This document shows positions 25,901 through 37,909 of a stretch of 64,000 bases of DNA, piece after piece; position 1 is the stretch's first letter, and the number at the start of each line of letters is the position of its first letter. The stretch is from Pelargonium tetragonum. Its lineage: Eukaryota; Streptophyta; Magnoliopsida; Geraniales; Geraniaceae. A program made the position numbers and the translations under genes. A model generated the notes under the pieces. It saw nothing but the letters and a program-made list of their open reading frames with translations. It was not told the origin of the DNA and searched no databases. Location of the stretch: NCBI GenBank assembly GCA_036897445.1, contig JAYMTL010000091.1, positions 18,149-82,148 on the forward strand. The letters run 5' to 3'.

Positions 25901-26646
25901 TTCTAAAGGTCTGAAGTCTACTCAGTAGCATGGTTAATCTAACTCCTTAATACTATAGCAAAAAGCAAGATAGAAGTCAGTAATCCTTGGATATACTGAA
26001 ATTCTGTAACCAAAAAGGAAACAAGATAAAAAGAAAACCAATAAAGGAACCCGCTGGATAATTCTAACCTTACACCTCATATAAGAATAATATGGAATTA
26101 GCAAAGCACTCGCCGTTTGTGTATTCTTTGTCAAAATATTTGATTCTAGAGGACTCATGAGTTTTATAAACTTTCGCTATTATAGACAGAACTTTAGACC
26201 GGCTCCCGCTTCTTTTTAAAACAAGAACTAAAAATTGTACCACAGCCTCTAGAATTCATTTAGCAAAAAGACTCTATTTCCGAGTAATTAATAGAGATAA
26301 AAATATAGAACCCTTTACTGTGCGAACACATTCTGTATAAAACTTGAGTCTTTTGAGAGACGGACTCTATTCCCTAGAATATTCGGGAAAGCACCCCCGA
26401 ATTTACGATGGGTCCTATCGAATTATTAGGATCGCCTTTTTAACAGCAATACCAGGATAACACATCCTTAGGAGCTTTTTTGTTATTAGAATGAAAAAGC
26501 AAGTAAAATCTTTCTAGGAAAAGCCATTAGCTTAGCCTTCTAAATATAAACAAGGGGGCATCCACTCTTCAAGGTGTCCAATAAAATGGAGATAATTGAG
26601 GTAATGTCTTAACCTGCACAAGCAACCTTTTTTTATTTACTCGATT
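16946..26646. other. Noncoding stretch, texture B
   Basis: AT-rich, stop-dense, with scattered GC islets. Open frames reach 84 codons (19573-19827, +) and 90 codons (23293-23565, minus). Both products lack recognisable motifs. A short direct repeat, CAACTTGGGGTT and TAAGTTGGGGTA, lies near 20118 and 20145. The inverted repeat CAGGG-CTTGAAC-CCCTG (21770-21786) resembles a minus-strand T-arm but has no tRNA around it. Confidence 0.5.
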
Positions 26647-26692
26647 TGATTGATACCTAGTTTTCGAAATTCGAATAACTAGGTATTAATCA
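26647..26692. repeat. Large inverted repeat (hairpin or cruciform)
   Basis: Arms 26647-26662 and 26677-26692 pair over 16 positions with a single G-T wobble. Within the 14-base loop, TTCGA and TCGAA can pair again, giving a nearly continuous stem of about 21 pairs. It is the strongest inverted repeat I noticed in the window. No gene flanks it and it has no run of T's typical of bacterial terminators. Possible readings are a recombination or replication structure, a small palindromic element, or an RNA-stabilising hairpin. Confidence 0.75.
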
Positions 26693-29600
26693 CTAGAGAT
26701 TCCAATAAGGACGATTTATCTAAGCCTTGACTTATGGAAAAAAAAAAGAACCAAGATTCAAAAATGAAATTGACTTTTTAGCCAATATATTGGAATGAAA
26801 AGGTGGGTACTCATAGTTGTATTTTCTACTGTAGTTATAGCTATCTTTGATCTACAAAATTTCAACTGAAAAACCCTGTATTTATTTGCTACCCCAGGCC
26901 TGACTATCAAATTATCTTACTATTTTTATACCGTATATAAAAGAATCTCCAATTACACTACACTGGGGAAACCTCTTGCGATACTCTAAAACCCTATACT
27001 CTGTAACTAGTTTTTTGTTAAAGAGGGAATAGTTTGATAAAAAGATCCCGCCTGGAAAAGAATGAAAAAGAGCTTGTCTAATAAAAGGGAAACTTTAAAT
27101 GTATTAAGCTATAACTTTTAGAAGACCTTTCTTATTAAGTTTAAGTCTAATATTATACCCGTGAGTACGCACACGCAAATAAAGGTCGATATCCTATGTA
27201 GCTAGCTTGAGATCAAAAGAAAGTCTTGCTGGATATAGGAAATTGATAGGCTCCAACTTCTCTTTTTGACACTGTGTACTGACGTTAACTCTGAAATATC
27301 CATAAAAATCCCGAGATTTTCCCCTTTTACAAAACAAAGTAGTATGAATCAAACCTTTATTCAGTAATTTTAGAATAAGAAATTCCCAGTTTGGTATACC
27401 ACAGTGAGAATTTATAAAAAAGAAAGTACTTTATAACTAAAGGTACACTAAGAGAATTGCGGTTAGAAGGAAACACACGTTCTATTTTTTTTTCTAAACC
27501 CCCTTATTTCCTTACTTTTTCATTTCGTCTATAAAAACCCAAATTCAGTCCTACATGTTTCGTGAATTCCTTTTTGCGGACACCGACATAGAGGTTTAGT
27601 TTTTCTTATTTATATTACAAAAATGGGAAGTTAATTATGTAAGAAAGGATTCTATCTTTATAAAGTAAACCGCCTTCAAATCAAATATAGGGGAGTCCTC
27701 CCTTGATTAAAGACATGGCTGTGTTTACTAGCAATTAAAATTCCTTTTTAGGGTGAGCGCTTTTATACCTCTTTTTTAAGTACTCCCAGTACAGGGTTTA
27801 GTATGCTATATTTAAATTTGAAAAGATGTTGATGTATTAGACAATGACTCAAACAAATTCCTGGACAACTCGTGCTCAAAAAGCCTCCTTGCTACACCTG
27901 CAGTAAATAATTGATAATAATACCCTTGAACCTAAACGTCTAGCTACCCTTACTTCTTAAAGGAAGACTCCTCAGTATACCCCCTACTTAGAACCCGTAT
28001 AAAAACCCCTTAATATATAAACTCTTTTTAAAGATTCCCTAGTATATCTTTTTTAACAATAAGCGATTTATATTATTTATAGGTTACTCTACAGAAGATA
28101 AAAATACAAAAGAGCAGTTATAACGTACAAAGAGCAAACAAATGAAATGTTGATGCAGGGGTCTCTCTTTATTTATTAAGTATGCTTCTATTCTACTAAT
28201 ACCTGTCTGCGCTATAACTCGAATGCAACTTGCCCTTAAGAATTTTCAATAAAGGTAAATAAACAACCTGAAATTAAGCACTTCCCTAAGATTCAATATC
28301 AAAAAGTAACATGGGCTCGAGTTGTATAATAAATTTTCTAGCGCGGACCTAAAAGTCTCTTTACTCTTTAATAGGAGTAGGTTGGACTGCAAGGCCTTTT
28401 TAGTTAAGTGTTTACAAGATATTCTATAAGAATAAGATACAGTGAAACTCGCAAGGAAGTAAGTCCTTAATTAAAAGAAAAGGTAGGTAGCAAGACCCCG
28501 GGTTTCCTAGAAAAAACTATTAACACCTATCTAGGATAATTTTCTTCGTCTAAGATTTTTTGATATGCTTTCTGTATTAATGCCAAGAAATACCAACCAT
28601 TAATATTAATCTTAGAAAAAGAAAGAGGGGGTTTAATTTATTAAACCCGAATCGCTTGAAATAAAAGGCTTCTAAAAAGCCCTTATATATATAGATATGT
28701 GTTGGAAGGGACTCTTATAGAATTTTAACCCCGTTTATAGCGTATGCACTTCATTATGATAAGGTTTTTTCAAAGTACTTTTACTTAATTAGGTCATTTT
28801 TATAGGTTTCGAAATCTTGTTTGTAAACTTTTTATCTTCATAAGAATTGGGGTTCCTCTAAAAAGTAAAGTGCAAAGGAAAAAGATTTTTAGCTAATACT
28901 TGATATTGAGCAAGTTACTCCCGGGTTTGTAAGAATCGTATAAATCCTAATAGGGCCTGACGAATACTATTAGTATAGGAACTAAAACCAGAGAATACAA
29001 AGGAGAAATTTGAAATACATATCTCATATATTAATTAACACTTTTTGAAATTCCTATTCTAAAAAGATACGCTTGTACTTTAAAATTGACATAGAAAAGT
29101 CTTAATTTTAGATTTTAGGAGGGTACACTGCTAAGGCTTATGTGATGATAATGGATACTACATAAATCACTTTATGTCTTTTTCTGCATAGACTTCCAAG
29201 GGATGCCCGTCTTTATTTGCTTTTATAGTCTTCCTGGAAAGATAATTTTACGGCTAAGGCTGGGTTATAATATAAATGAAAAGGAGAAATTTAAGGATTT
29301 GGTGAAAGGGGTTTTCTCCTAGAGTTTCAAGTTTATACTTTTACGAATATTTCATTTTGCCTGGATAGTCTCTAAATAAATACAAGCCTTACGAGTTAAC
29401 AAATTATATCTCGCGAATCTTTAGTTTGGGATTTTTTTACTCCTCAAGTCGTAATATAAGATACGTATATAAGTACAAGCTCTATAGCTAAAAACTTCGA
29501 CCTTTAGAAAAAGATATACTTTTGTTTAGGATTATTAGACCTAATACCCGGACTACTCTATTTCTATGAGAATTTCGAAAAAGAGTGAATCGTCGAGGTG

Positions 29601-32600
29601 TATAAAAAATACGGGTACCCTTACTTATATGCAGAAGAGCGTAAAACTTTTGTGCAGAATTAACAGGGGTTTCTTAATGACAAGACACGAATTACTTATA
29701 GAGCGCACGCGGGATTCCAATTCAAGACTTGGCCAGAAAGAAAAGGGTTTTTAGAATTGAAAGGGGTAGTGGTGGTATTTTACCAAAAGTAGGCTTTTCC
29801 TGAGCTATTCCTAGGGTACCCGTCTACTATTAAGGCCGGGATCAATGTGAAGAGCTTCTTAGTTTTAATAACGTACCCGTCAAGTAGAGTAGATTTGTGA
29901 CTCAGAAAAAGTACTTCTAAGAGGAATAGCCAAGATTTGACTGCTTGTGAATAATAGGGAAAGACTGGTTTAGGGAGCTTTTAATAAAGTGCTTTATAAT
30001 AGGAGTCTTGTTTCAGTCTCCCGCACTAGTATAGTTACGTCTACACAATATCGAGAAACCCCCTTATTGTCAGTTCTAAATAGCCAAAGCTCTACTCGGG
30101 CAGGCTTATACATATAGGTTTTATCATTTCCTTTTCTTTTGTTTTTCTTAAGCTCTATCTATATCTAAATATAAAATGAAAACTCTTTAATACTAAATCC
30201 AAAATTTATGGACTAGGCGAATAAACCTTTTCGTTAGGCGTGTGCCTTCTTTTAACGGAGAGTATCTTAAATTTTTAACGAGTACTCTATAGCATCTACC
30301 TAAATGCAAATTATAACTAAACGTCAGATTTAGAAAAGGTTAGCAGGCCTGATCCCAAAAGGGAGTGGGGCTTGGTTCGAGTATATGTTTATTGACTTAA
30401 GGCCTGCCTTTCTCGCAGTGAGATAAATAAGAATTTTTTTTTACCCCCGCCCAATATCTATATCTATCCTTAAAACCTTTTTATATTATAAGGTACTTAG
30501 TAATGGGTTAAACTATTGCGTAAGTTAAATTTAAATCTTAAGCTATTTCTGTCTATATGAGAGCTATTTATACTGCTATAGAACTTATGAATCTTACAGA
30601 CTGAGTTCTAAAACTCTTGTCATAAGTAAACTATGTATTCATTTAACCCCGAGTGAGTCGTAATTGACGTACAACTTTTTTTAGGGCTTCAAACCCGGAG
30701 CCTATACTGTAACAGTTTCACTTTAACTAGGCTATTAATCTTTCTTCAGTTTATTTATAGATTTTGTCTTTGATTTGTGTTTTAGTAAAGTATCTTACCG
30801 AGCCCTTAGCGTTGCCTAATAGAAGGGGAGCCCCCTTTTTAATTTAGCTTAGAGGTTAGAGTGATGGTGCAGTTGCTGAGTAGAAAATAAAGAAAACCCT
30901 GATTTTTGCTTTTCATGATAGTTTCTAGAACCTGCAGAGCTTAGTAGTAAACAAGGTATGCTACACTTATACAACATCTTTCACTTTACTATCTCATTTC
31001 TTGCAATCATACCCTTATAACCTCCAAATTGATCCCGGAATTCTAAAGCTCCTTTTTCTTCTTTCTTTTCCTCGATTTCATGCTTAAAATCTTTGCTTCG
31101 CACCTCCCCTATTTTTTTATTTATTTTATCCGGATTTCGAATACAAAAAGGCTTGATTTCAGTCCTATAAATTTCTTTATTTTGGAACCCCGATTTTAGC
31201 CCAAAAAAGGTCCCATTTATTATCATGAAAATAAACCCCTTTTCTATCAACTAGATTTGAGTCCTCTTCATAATAGAATTTCAGTTAAAATTCATCAAAG
31301 CCTCAGTCTAATTGAGTACGGCAAAGCAAATAAGAACACCCTATAGATTCGTATTATCGACAGCCCGCAGTATGAAGCTGTACAGTCCTGGATCTCTGGG
31401 TGTCAAACGAGTGACAATTCTATGGTTCTATTCCAGCAAGCCGGAGTCTTGGGTTTCTTATAGATCCTAGGTTTTGAAAGAGTGAACACCGAGTTTTCTA
31501 AGGGTTCTTTTTTTCATTTCATGTCAAATTGAGTCCCGAATTCGCAGTTTAGTTATTAGGTTTCCAGTTTCGTATTAAGTAAGGGATTAAAACGACATAA
31601 AAAAGGAACTCTAATTAGGTCAGGGAGCACCTAAAAGATAAAGAACATTCATAACGTTAGAGATAGAAACTTTAGCATTGTTTGATTTGTTTTTTGTTTA
31701 AGAGTAACAGGATAGGTTAGCAAGAGCAGGACAGAAGTTTTACCTAGTCTAGTTGAGCAGGCTCTAAAGGTTCAATCTAGTTAACAAGGAGCGAAGGTAT
31801 CTTTTCTAAGGTAAAAGGGAATGCAATTCAAAAGAAACAGTCGCAGGGAATCCTTCCTCTGGAGCATCTACACTTTTCTTTCCATTTCTTGTATTGAGTT
31901 CTTTAGTATACTGATTTAGAAAATCCTCACACTCTCTTACTACGGATATCCATTATGAATATAATAGGTATACTCATACTCAACTAATCAAATACAGAAA
32001 CTCTATCTATAGACTATGAGAAGGTTCTATAAAAAAAAGGCATAGGAAGATACGTAAAGTAAAGTTCCAGTTTAGGACTAAAAAAGGGTCCCGTCTAGTT
32101 CAGGGTCAAGCATTTCTAATAAGGAAATAAGAAATCCTGACTCAAAAGTTTCCCGGAGCGTAACGTTTAAAATCTCCCTTAACCTGGAAACGCCTGCTAT
32201 ACTATAGATTCGAGACAAGGTTCTAAAAGAAAAGGAGTGCGTAAGAGCTACCGTGGGTTGGCTGGAAGTCGTTTAGGCTTTAGAATAGAAATTACGAGAG
32301 TTTTGCTTTAATTAAGTCTCGAGGTGTCCCCGCATATCCATGCTCAAAAGAGGTGAGGTTTGTAATTACTCAAATAAAGCTAAAGTTAAGCAAACGGAGT
32401 ACATAGCCTTTACTCAAAATTCACGAATTCCAGATATCGGAATTTTAATTGTGTAGGAAGCTTCTTCAAGCACTAAGGAGAATTTCCTGCTGATAAAGAT
32501 AAAGAGCCCCTTTTTTTTTTTGACTTTCACGGAGAAGTCAAGGATATCTATAACTTTCTAAAAGCAAAAACCAATCTTCATTACAAGGAAGTAACCTCAT

Positions 32601-35600
32601 TATGAGTAAATTAGATAGATAAGCCCTTTTCTCTATATAGTAATTGCCCATCTCGTTAGTTAAAGGATATAAAATACCCGAAAATGCTTAACAGGGCCTG
32701 TTACTTAGCTAAAAAAGCTCGCTCTTTTGCTAATAAACTCCTTCTTTATTCATACAAGTTTAATTAAAAAAACCCTACTAAGTAGCTTTGCTTTGGTCTT
32801 TTTGTACTTAGAGTTTTTGGAGATAAAAAGGACTCCAAAGCTATAGTAACAAGATTTTCTTTTCATTAGGATTAGGACAGCTCCAAGCTTTCCAGCAATT
32901 CTTTTTAGTATTTTTAATCTAGTATAGCTCAAGGGATTCTGTTATACGCATACACTCATAATAAGTTTCGTAACTATTATTAAGAGGAGTTACCTCCTTG
33001 TTAGTCTAGTACCTTAATTATAGCTCCGCGTGGGTCCTTTTAACTGTGTAACTGATAAAGAAATTCAGCCTACCTATGCTTTACTCCCAGATATCTGGGG
33101 GTGCTTAAGAAATTTAGCTTTCTTAAACTTATTAAAAAAGGGGCAAGATGCTTTTAGAAACTTACGGAAAATTCTACTTTTTTTAATCCAAGCAGAGGAG
33201 CAGAGGATATGAACAACGTAAAATCGGGGCCGAACCTTAGGTAAAGACCTGTTGTCTACAAACAAAGGTTTTCTTTAAAACAGTACACGCGAGGTACTAT
33301 GGTCAAGCACATATATACAAAAGACAGGGTTCTTAAGCTTACATTCTTTTGGAGGCTCCCCTTATTAAAATGAAAGAGTAATATATGCAATTTCTATTTA
33401 ATAAGCTTAAAAACCCGGTCCTAGAATTCGTTTAAAGTAACATAAGCGTATCAAATGTTAAAGTTTTTTCCCTTAGATTTGAGATTAGGGTCTTAGGAGC
33501 ATTCGCAATATTAGATTGGATTTTTATAAAACAAAGAATTGTCGACCTTAAAGTCAGCGGTTCAACCCCGAGTACAAACAAGAAGTTTAAAGTTAATCTT
33601 GGAATGCTATCTTTTTGGCAGCTCTCGGTTTTAAAGAATCTAATTTCTATCCATAATTTTGGTTAGCAGCAATAAAAAAGAACTTTTTTGAACTTAAGGT
33701 ACCCCTGGGGCTTTATCTTAAACCCGTAATACTTGTCTCTTTACCTTAGACTTCATTTAATCCTTAAATATCTCTTTTTATTCCTTACTTTTATCTGTGC
33801 TCGGGTTTGCTTGACAAATAGCGTCCTTTTTCAGCAACTGAATAACTGATTTCTTCATTTTTTTAATCTTTTATGCTGGCTGTTGAAACTTAAAGCGATA
33901 GATATTCTTTATCACAAGTCCTTTTAGGCCCTTCCTGGAAATGACTGACTTGAGTCTCAGATTTACTTATATATATAAGTATAGGAACTGCCACTAGAGT
34001 ATTCTAGTATATTACATTTCGAAATAAAAAGCTTCTGCTCTTTTAATGACAAACCCTCGGTAAATTACTTTCGAGTTTTTCGTTATTCATTTTAGGGACA
34101 AGGAGGTACACCAATAACGAAATTTCACTCTACTTCATTTACTGGAAAACTGTTCACATAAGTAATCCGTACCTTACTTTATCAGTAAAAGGGGTTTCCT
34201 TCTTACTTAAGATTTTTGTTAAAAGCGTACCTATAACCTTTTTAGTTACAAAAGCAAACAAATAAGGGTAATAAATAAAACACTAAGATGTTTACATTAT
34301 TATATGAAACGGAGGAGTATCTACAAGTTTACAAAATGACAATTCCAAAGCTAAAACCTGTCTACCAAGAATTATAACCCTTTACTCTAAATTTTATACC
34401 TCACTAATATAGTTAAGGGTTCTTTTTTCTTACAAAGGGTGCTTTACAGGACTTTGCACTTATCTTTTTTCTATTGTGGTGGTAAAACCGCCCAAGGAAT
34501 TCTACTTATAATGTATGTATAACGAAGGTCTTATATCTTAAGTTATCCTTTTTTCTTTCTTATTAAATTACTGTCTGCGAAATACCTATAATCTATATAC
34601 GAGATACCTTGCTCCAGTAAACTTCAGTAAGTATGAGTCAAGTTTTTCTTAATACTTATACGTACGGAAATATTTAACCCCCCCTAATAATATAAAGAAA
34701 AGATTTTAGGAAAAATGGAGAAGTTTAGAGGGTTACAGAGTTTTGTAAACGTGGGAAAATTTAGAATCTTTTTTTTTGTATTCCTTATAACAAGTTATCA
34801 AAAGTTCTGTAATTCTTTTGTGCAGTTCGCTTTGAACCAGCGGAGACCCTGCTCTAATCTAAAAAGCTCAAGACATACTAAAAAATTGAAATAAGGAAAT
34901 CCGGGTAGCTAGTCTCTTCTCTAAAGTCGCGTGTATAATACACCGGAAAAGAACACTGAACGGCTTATTGTCCACATGATAATCGCTTAGGTAAGATAGT
35001 AAGAAAATCTCACTATTCTTATAAGGTTAACCAAATCCTAAGATTTTTTCTAGGTCCAAAACCTGGAGCAATTCTTTCCTTTTTGTAGAGCTGTTTAGTC
35101 TCATCCTGTTGGTAAAGTTCAGCCCGTTTCAAGCATTCCTGGCTTTGTAGTAGATTAAGACCTAAGCCTTTATTCTGACACAGTTAATAAGTTTTAAGAA
35201 CTAAATTTTAAAAAGATGAATAGGAACAAATTCGTTGTAAAGTTTGTATCATAGACCGGCGCATATCTTACTATTAGCTATGAGAGTCTACTAAGCTCTG
35301 GAAGGTGTTATAACTGACCAAAAGTTAGGAGATTTCCTTTCCCTTTTTATTCTATATACTTGACTTTTTATGCTGATAGAAAGCTTTTCTTCCTACAAGG
35401 GCAAACTTCTCTCAAGGATTCCTGTGTATTTCATGTCCAACTTTCTTTTAGTGTACTATAAGCGTAATTTTTTCGAGGGGGGTACGGGATACATGGGGAA
35501 GCCTTTATTTAGGGGACCTGGAAGTCCTTGTTCTATTCTAATTAGAGTAACTCGAGTTTCTTCTATTAGATTTTGGCACCTCTTTCATTTCCTTATAGCC

Positions 35601-37561
35601 GGGTTTCGAATAACCTGACTTTAAGCAAGTACTAAAGTTAAGCATAACAGTTCCACGTTTATATAAAGGGTTCTTTAACTAGAACAGAATTTGGAAGTCA
35701 AAATTGGAGAAGAGGCCTTGAACTAAGAGCGGGTCTCAGCCGCTAAATATGAATAAAAAGAATATCCCGGTAAGAATACTTAACTGATACTAAAATTAAG
35801 AAATGCATTGTATGGCTGTGACACCTAACGACCCTTAACAAGGGGAAAGCTAGATTTTTATACGGAAGATTTATATTCTTAGGTTCCCTATACATGATAC
35901 ATGGGATTTCCTCTCAACGCTTCAAGCCCCTTTCTCAGTTCTAATAGAATTTAACTCAAATTAAGGCCCCCTTCTTTTGTATACTCTGGTCTTTAGAAAT
36001 AGCGGTTCTTTCCCCTTTTATGTAGAACCCCTCTATAACTTTATAAGCTTTTGCTTTAATTTATAAGTATAAGGAGGCACATAGCTCGCCAGTCTTACTT
36101 TGTTAAGATACCTCAGGTAAGGGCACAAAGAATTCTTGCGGTAAATTTACTTTCAAATTCCTGTGCTTTCTGATATTAAATCCGATTTTCTCTCTATATA
36201 CTATAACTAGGAAGGACAGACTGCTGCAGTCTAAGATTTTTTAGTATAAAAATCTCCTTTTAGGAGTATTCACTAGTATTGTACATCAGCAGTAAGCGAT
36301 CCTCCGGTTTTGACTTTACTTATTATCACTAAAAAGGGTGGTCCCGGAGTCTACTTTTGGATCAAGTAATCAAGATATGAGAAATTCTAGATATTACATT
36401 GAAGTTTTTACACTTCAATCTTAAATTGAATAATATTTATACTGGGGATTCTTAATTTAGAACAAATCTTCGGAAAATACTCATTTTATAAACCTTGCGG
36501 CTTTGTTAGCACTTAAACTTTAGAGGTTAGATGCTTGGATAGACCTATTTAGACCCGGACGAGAAATCTAACTCGTTTTCTACTCTAGTAGATATAAAAA
36601 ACTTAAGGTAATGTAATTAAAAGGCTCCTAGTTTTGTGTTTTTCCGCTCAAGGTTTTTGTGTTAACTAACCAACAAAAAAGTGAGTCTTAGGAAGGGATT
36701 AAGAAAAGGGTCCTAGACCCGATGGGGGGTACATTGGCAATTTATATAAACCGGATTTGGAGATATAAAGGGAGTTCAATTTCCTAACTATTTGAGTTAG
36801 ACTTTTTTATAGCTTTTTGCCTATAAAAACCCCTTCAGTTGTTGTTTACTATTTGTACTTCCGAGAGCCTCTGTTTCGAACTTCTTAATTTAAAAAGGAT
36901 TCTGATTACACTAACCAACCCCATTTGCTAATGAGTTACTCCTTTTCGGAAAGAGTCTTGATTAGAATTTTGTCTCAATAAGATGTTTATCCAGGAGTAG
37001 GAATAACTCATATCATATAAGAAACTTAGAATTAAAGGATTAAGACTACCTGTGAAAGCCCGAGGGACTCTACTTCAGAGCTACTTAAGGGTATAAAGAC
37101 TTTACATTTTACTCGGAAACCCTTGCTTAGGCTTGTCAGGACTCTTTCAAATTTTGTTGCGAAACTCGAACTAGGTGGATTCAAAGCCCTAACTTGCGCC
37201 GAGCAATTAGGCTCCTCCTTGGTATTATAGGTAATACTATACTATATATAGGGTATCCTATAGACTAAAATGAGAACCCCTGGTTTTGGGGTCTTAGTTT
37301 GTCCTTTCATATAGAAAAGCTAGTCTCATGTGATACAGTATACTAGAATGTTCTATTTTAATATATTAATGGAATTTGGAAAAAAAAAGAAACACTTGCT
37401 GCAAGATAGTACCCTTTTAGATTACGAATCAGAAGAAAAAAGGAATCCTAGAAAGAAACAAAATAGGGGTATTACCCACGGGGCCTTCCTTTACTCTTAT
37501 ACACTAAAGAAAGCAAAGAATCACTTTAATAGAAACGTAAAGGGCATACCTTATCAAGCAC
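26693..37561. other. Noncoding stretch, mainly texture B
   Basis: Mostly AT-rich with GC islets. A short texture A interval lies near 31.6-32.2 kb. Open frames do not exceed 89 codons. The longest (30981-31250, minus) would be a Lys/Glu-rich polar peptide of no known family. A T-arm-like GCGGTTCAACCCCG lies near 33556, without a tRNA fold around it. No gene or long repeat is supported. Confidence 0.5.
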
Positions 37562-37631
37562 TGGGGGTGTAGCCGAGCGGTAAGACACCCTTGATATTGG
37601 CATGCAAGGGTTCGATCCGGTTTATACAACC
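37562..37631 (+). pseudogene. Decayed glutamine tRNA gene (trnQ-like relic)
   Basis: The 5' half, TGGGGGTGTAGCC-GAGCGGTAAGACACC, matches the acceptor, D-stem and D-loop layout of bacterial and organelle trnQ, whose genes typically start TGG-G/A-GTATAGCCAAG-T/C-GGTAAGGCA. The 3' half, GGCATGCAAGGGTTCGATCC, is almost the plant mitochondrial trnQ sequence leading into the T-loop, with one substitution and one missing A. The anticodon stem is lost: the middle reads CCTTGATATTGGC, too short for a stem, 7-base loop and stem. The 3' acceptor strand (TTTATACAAC) does not pair with GGGGGTG. It therefore cannot fold as a cloverleaf and is best read as a pseudogene. It points to an organelle, probably mitochondrial, source for this DNA. 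Confidence 0.6.
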
Positions 37632-37886
37632 AAGGGAGCCTTGCGTTGCGTAGACTTTAGTATTTTCATTTTATATTACAATACTTATGAAAAGCTTTTT
37701 TAAAGTGCATGAAAAAGCTGCTTGAAAACTTTATAGTCTGTCTATATTACCCACTCAGAATTCCCAAACCTCATGTTAGTAAAGTAAACAACAAAAAGAA
37801 GTTTCAGTGAACCAGTTAGTTATTTATTCAAAAAAGATTAAAAAAGGAGACATAGAAGCGCGAATAAATAGCTGTTAAAATCTACC

Positions 37887-37909
37887 CGTCCGAGGAGAAA
37901 CCTCATACG
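37887..37909 (+). other. Small hairpin faintly like group II intron domain V
   Basis: CGT (37887-37889) and GAGG (37892-37895) pair with CCTC (37901-37904) and ACG (37907-37909), leaving a 2 x 2 internal loop and an AGAAA apical loop. The size and the ACCTCATACGT 3' side recall domain V of plant organelle group II introns. The invariant AGC catalytic triad and the closing lower stem are not there. It lies about 260 bp downstream of the trnQ relic. Most likely coincidence, or an extreme remnant. Confidence 0.15.

Noticed and set aside
30981-31250. 89-codon Lys/Glu-rich frame on the minus strand
   Set aside because: No recognisable motif. The composition follows the local CTT/TTC-rich + strand, and the length is within chance.
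33540-33580. GCGGTTCAACCCCG, T-arm-like, with an upstream GTC
   Set aside because: Only three T-stem pairs, and no acceptor or D-arm around it.
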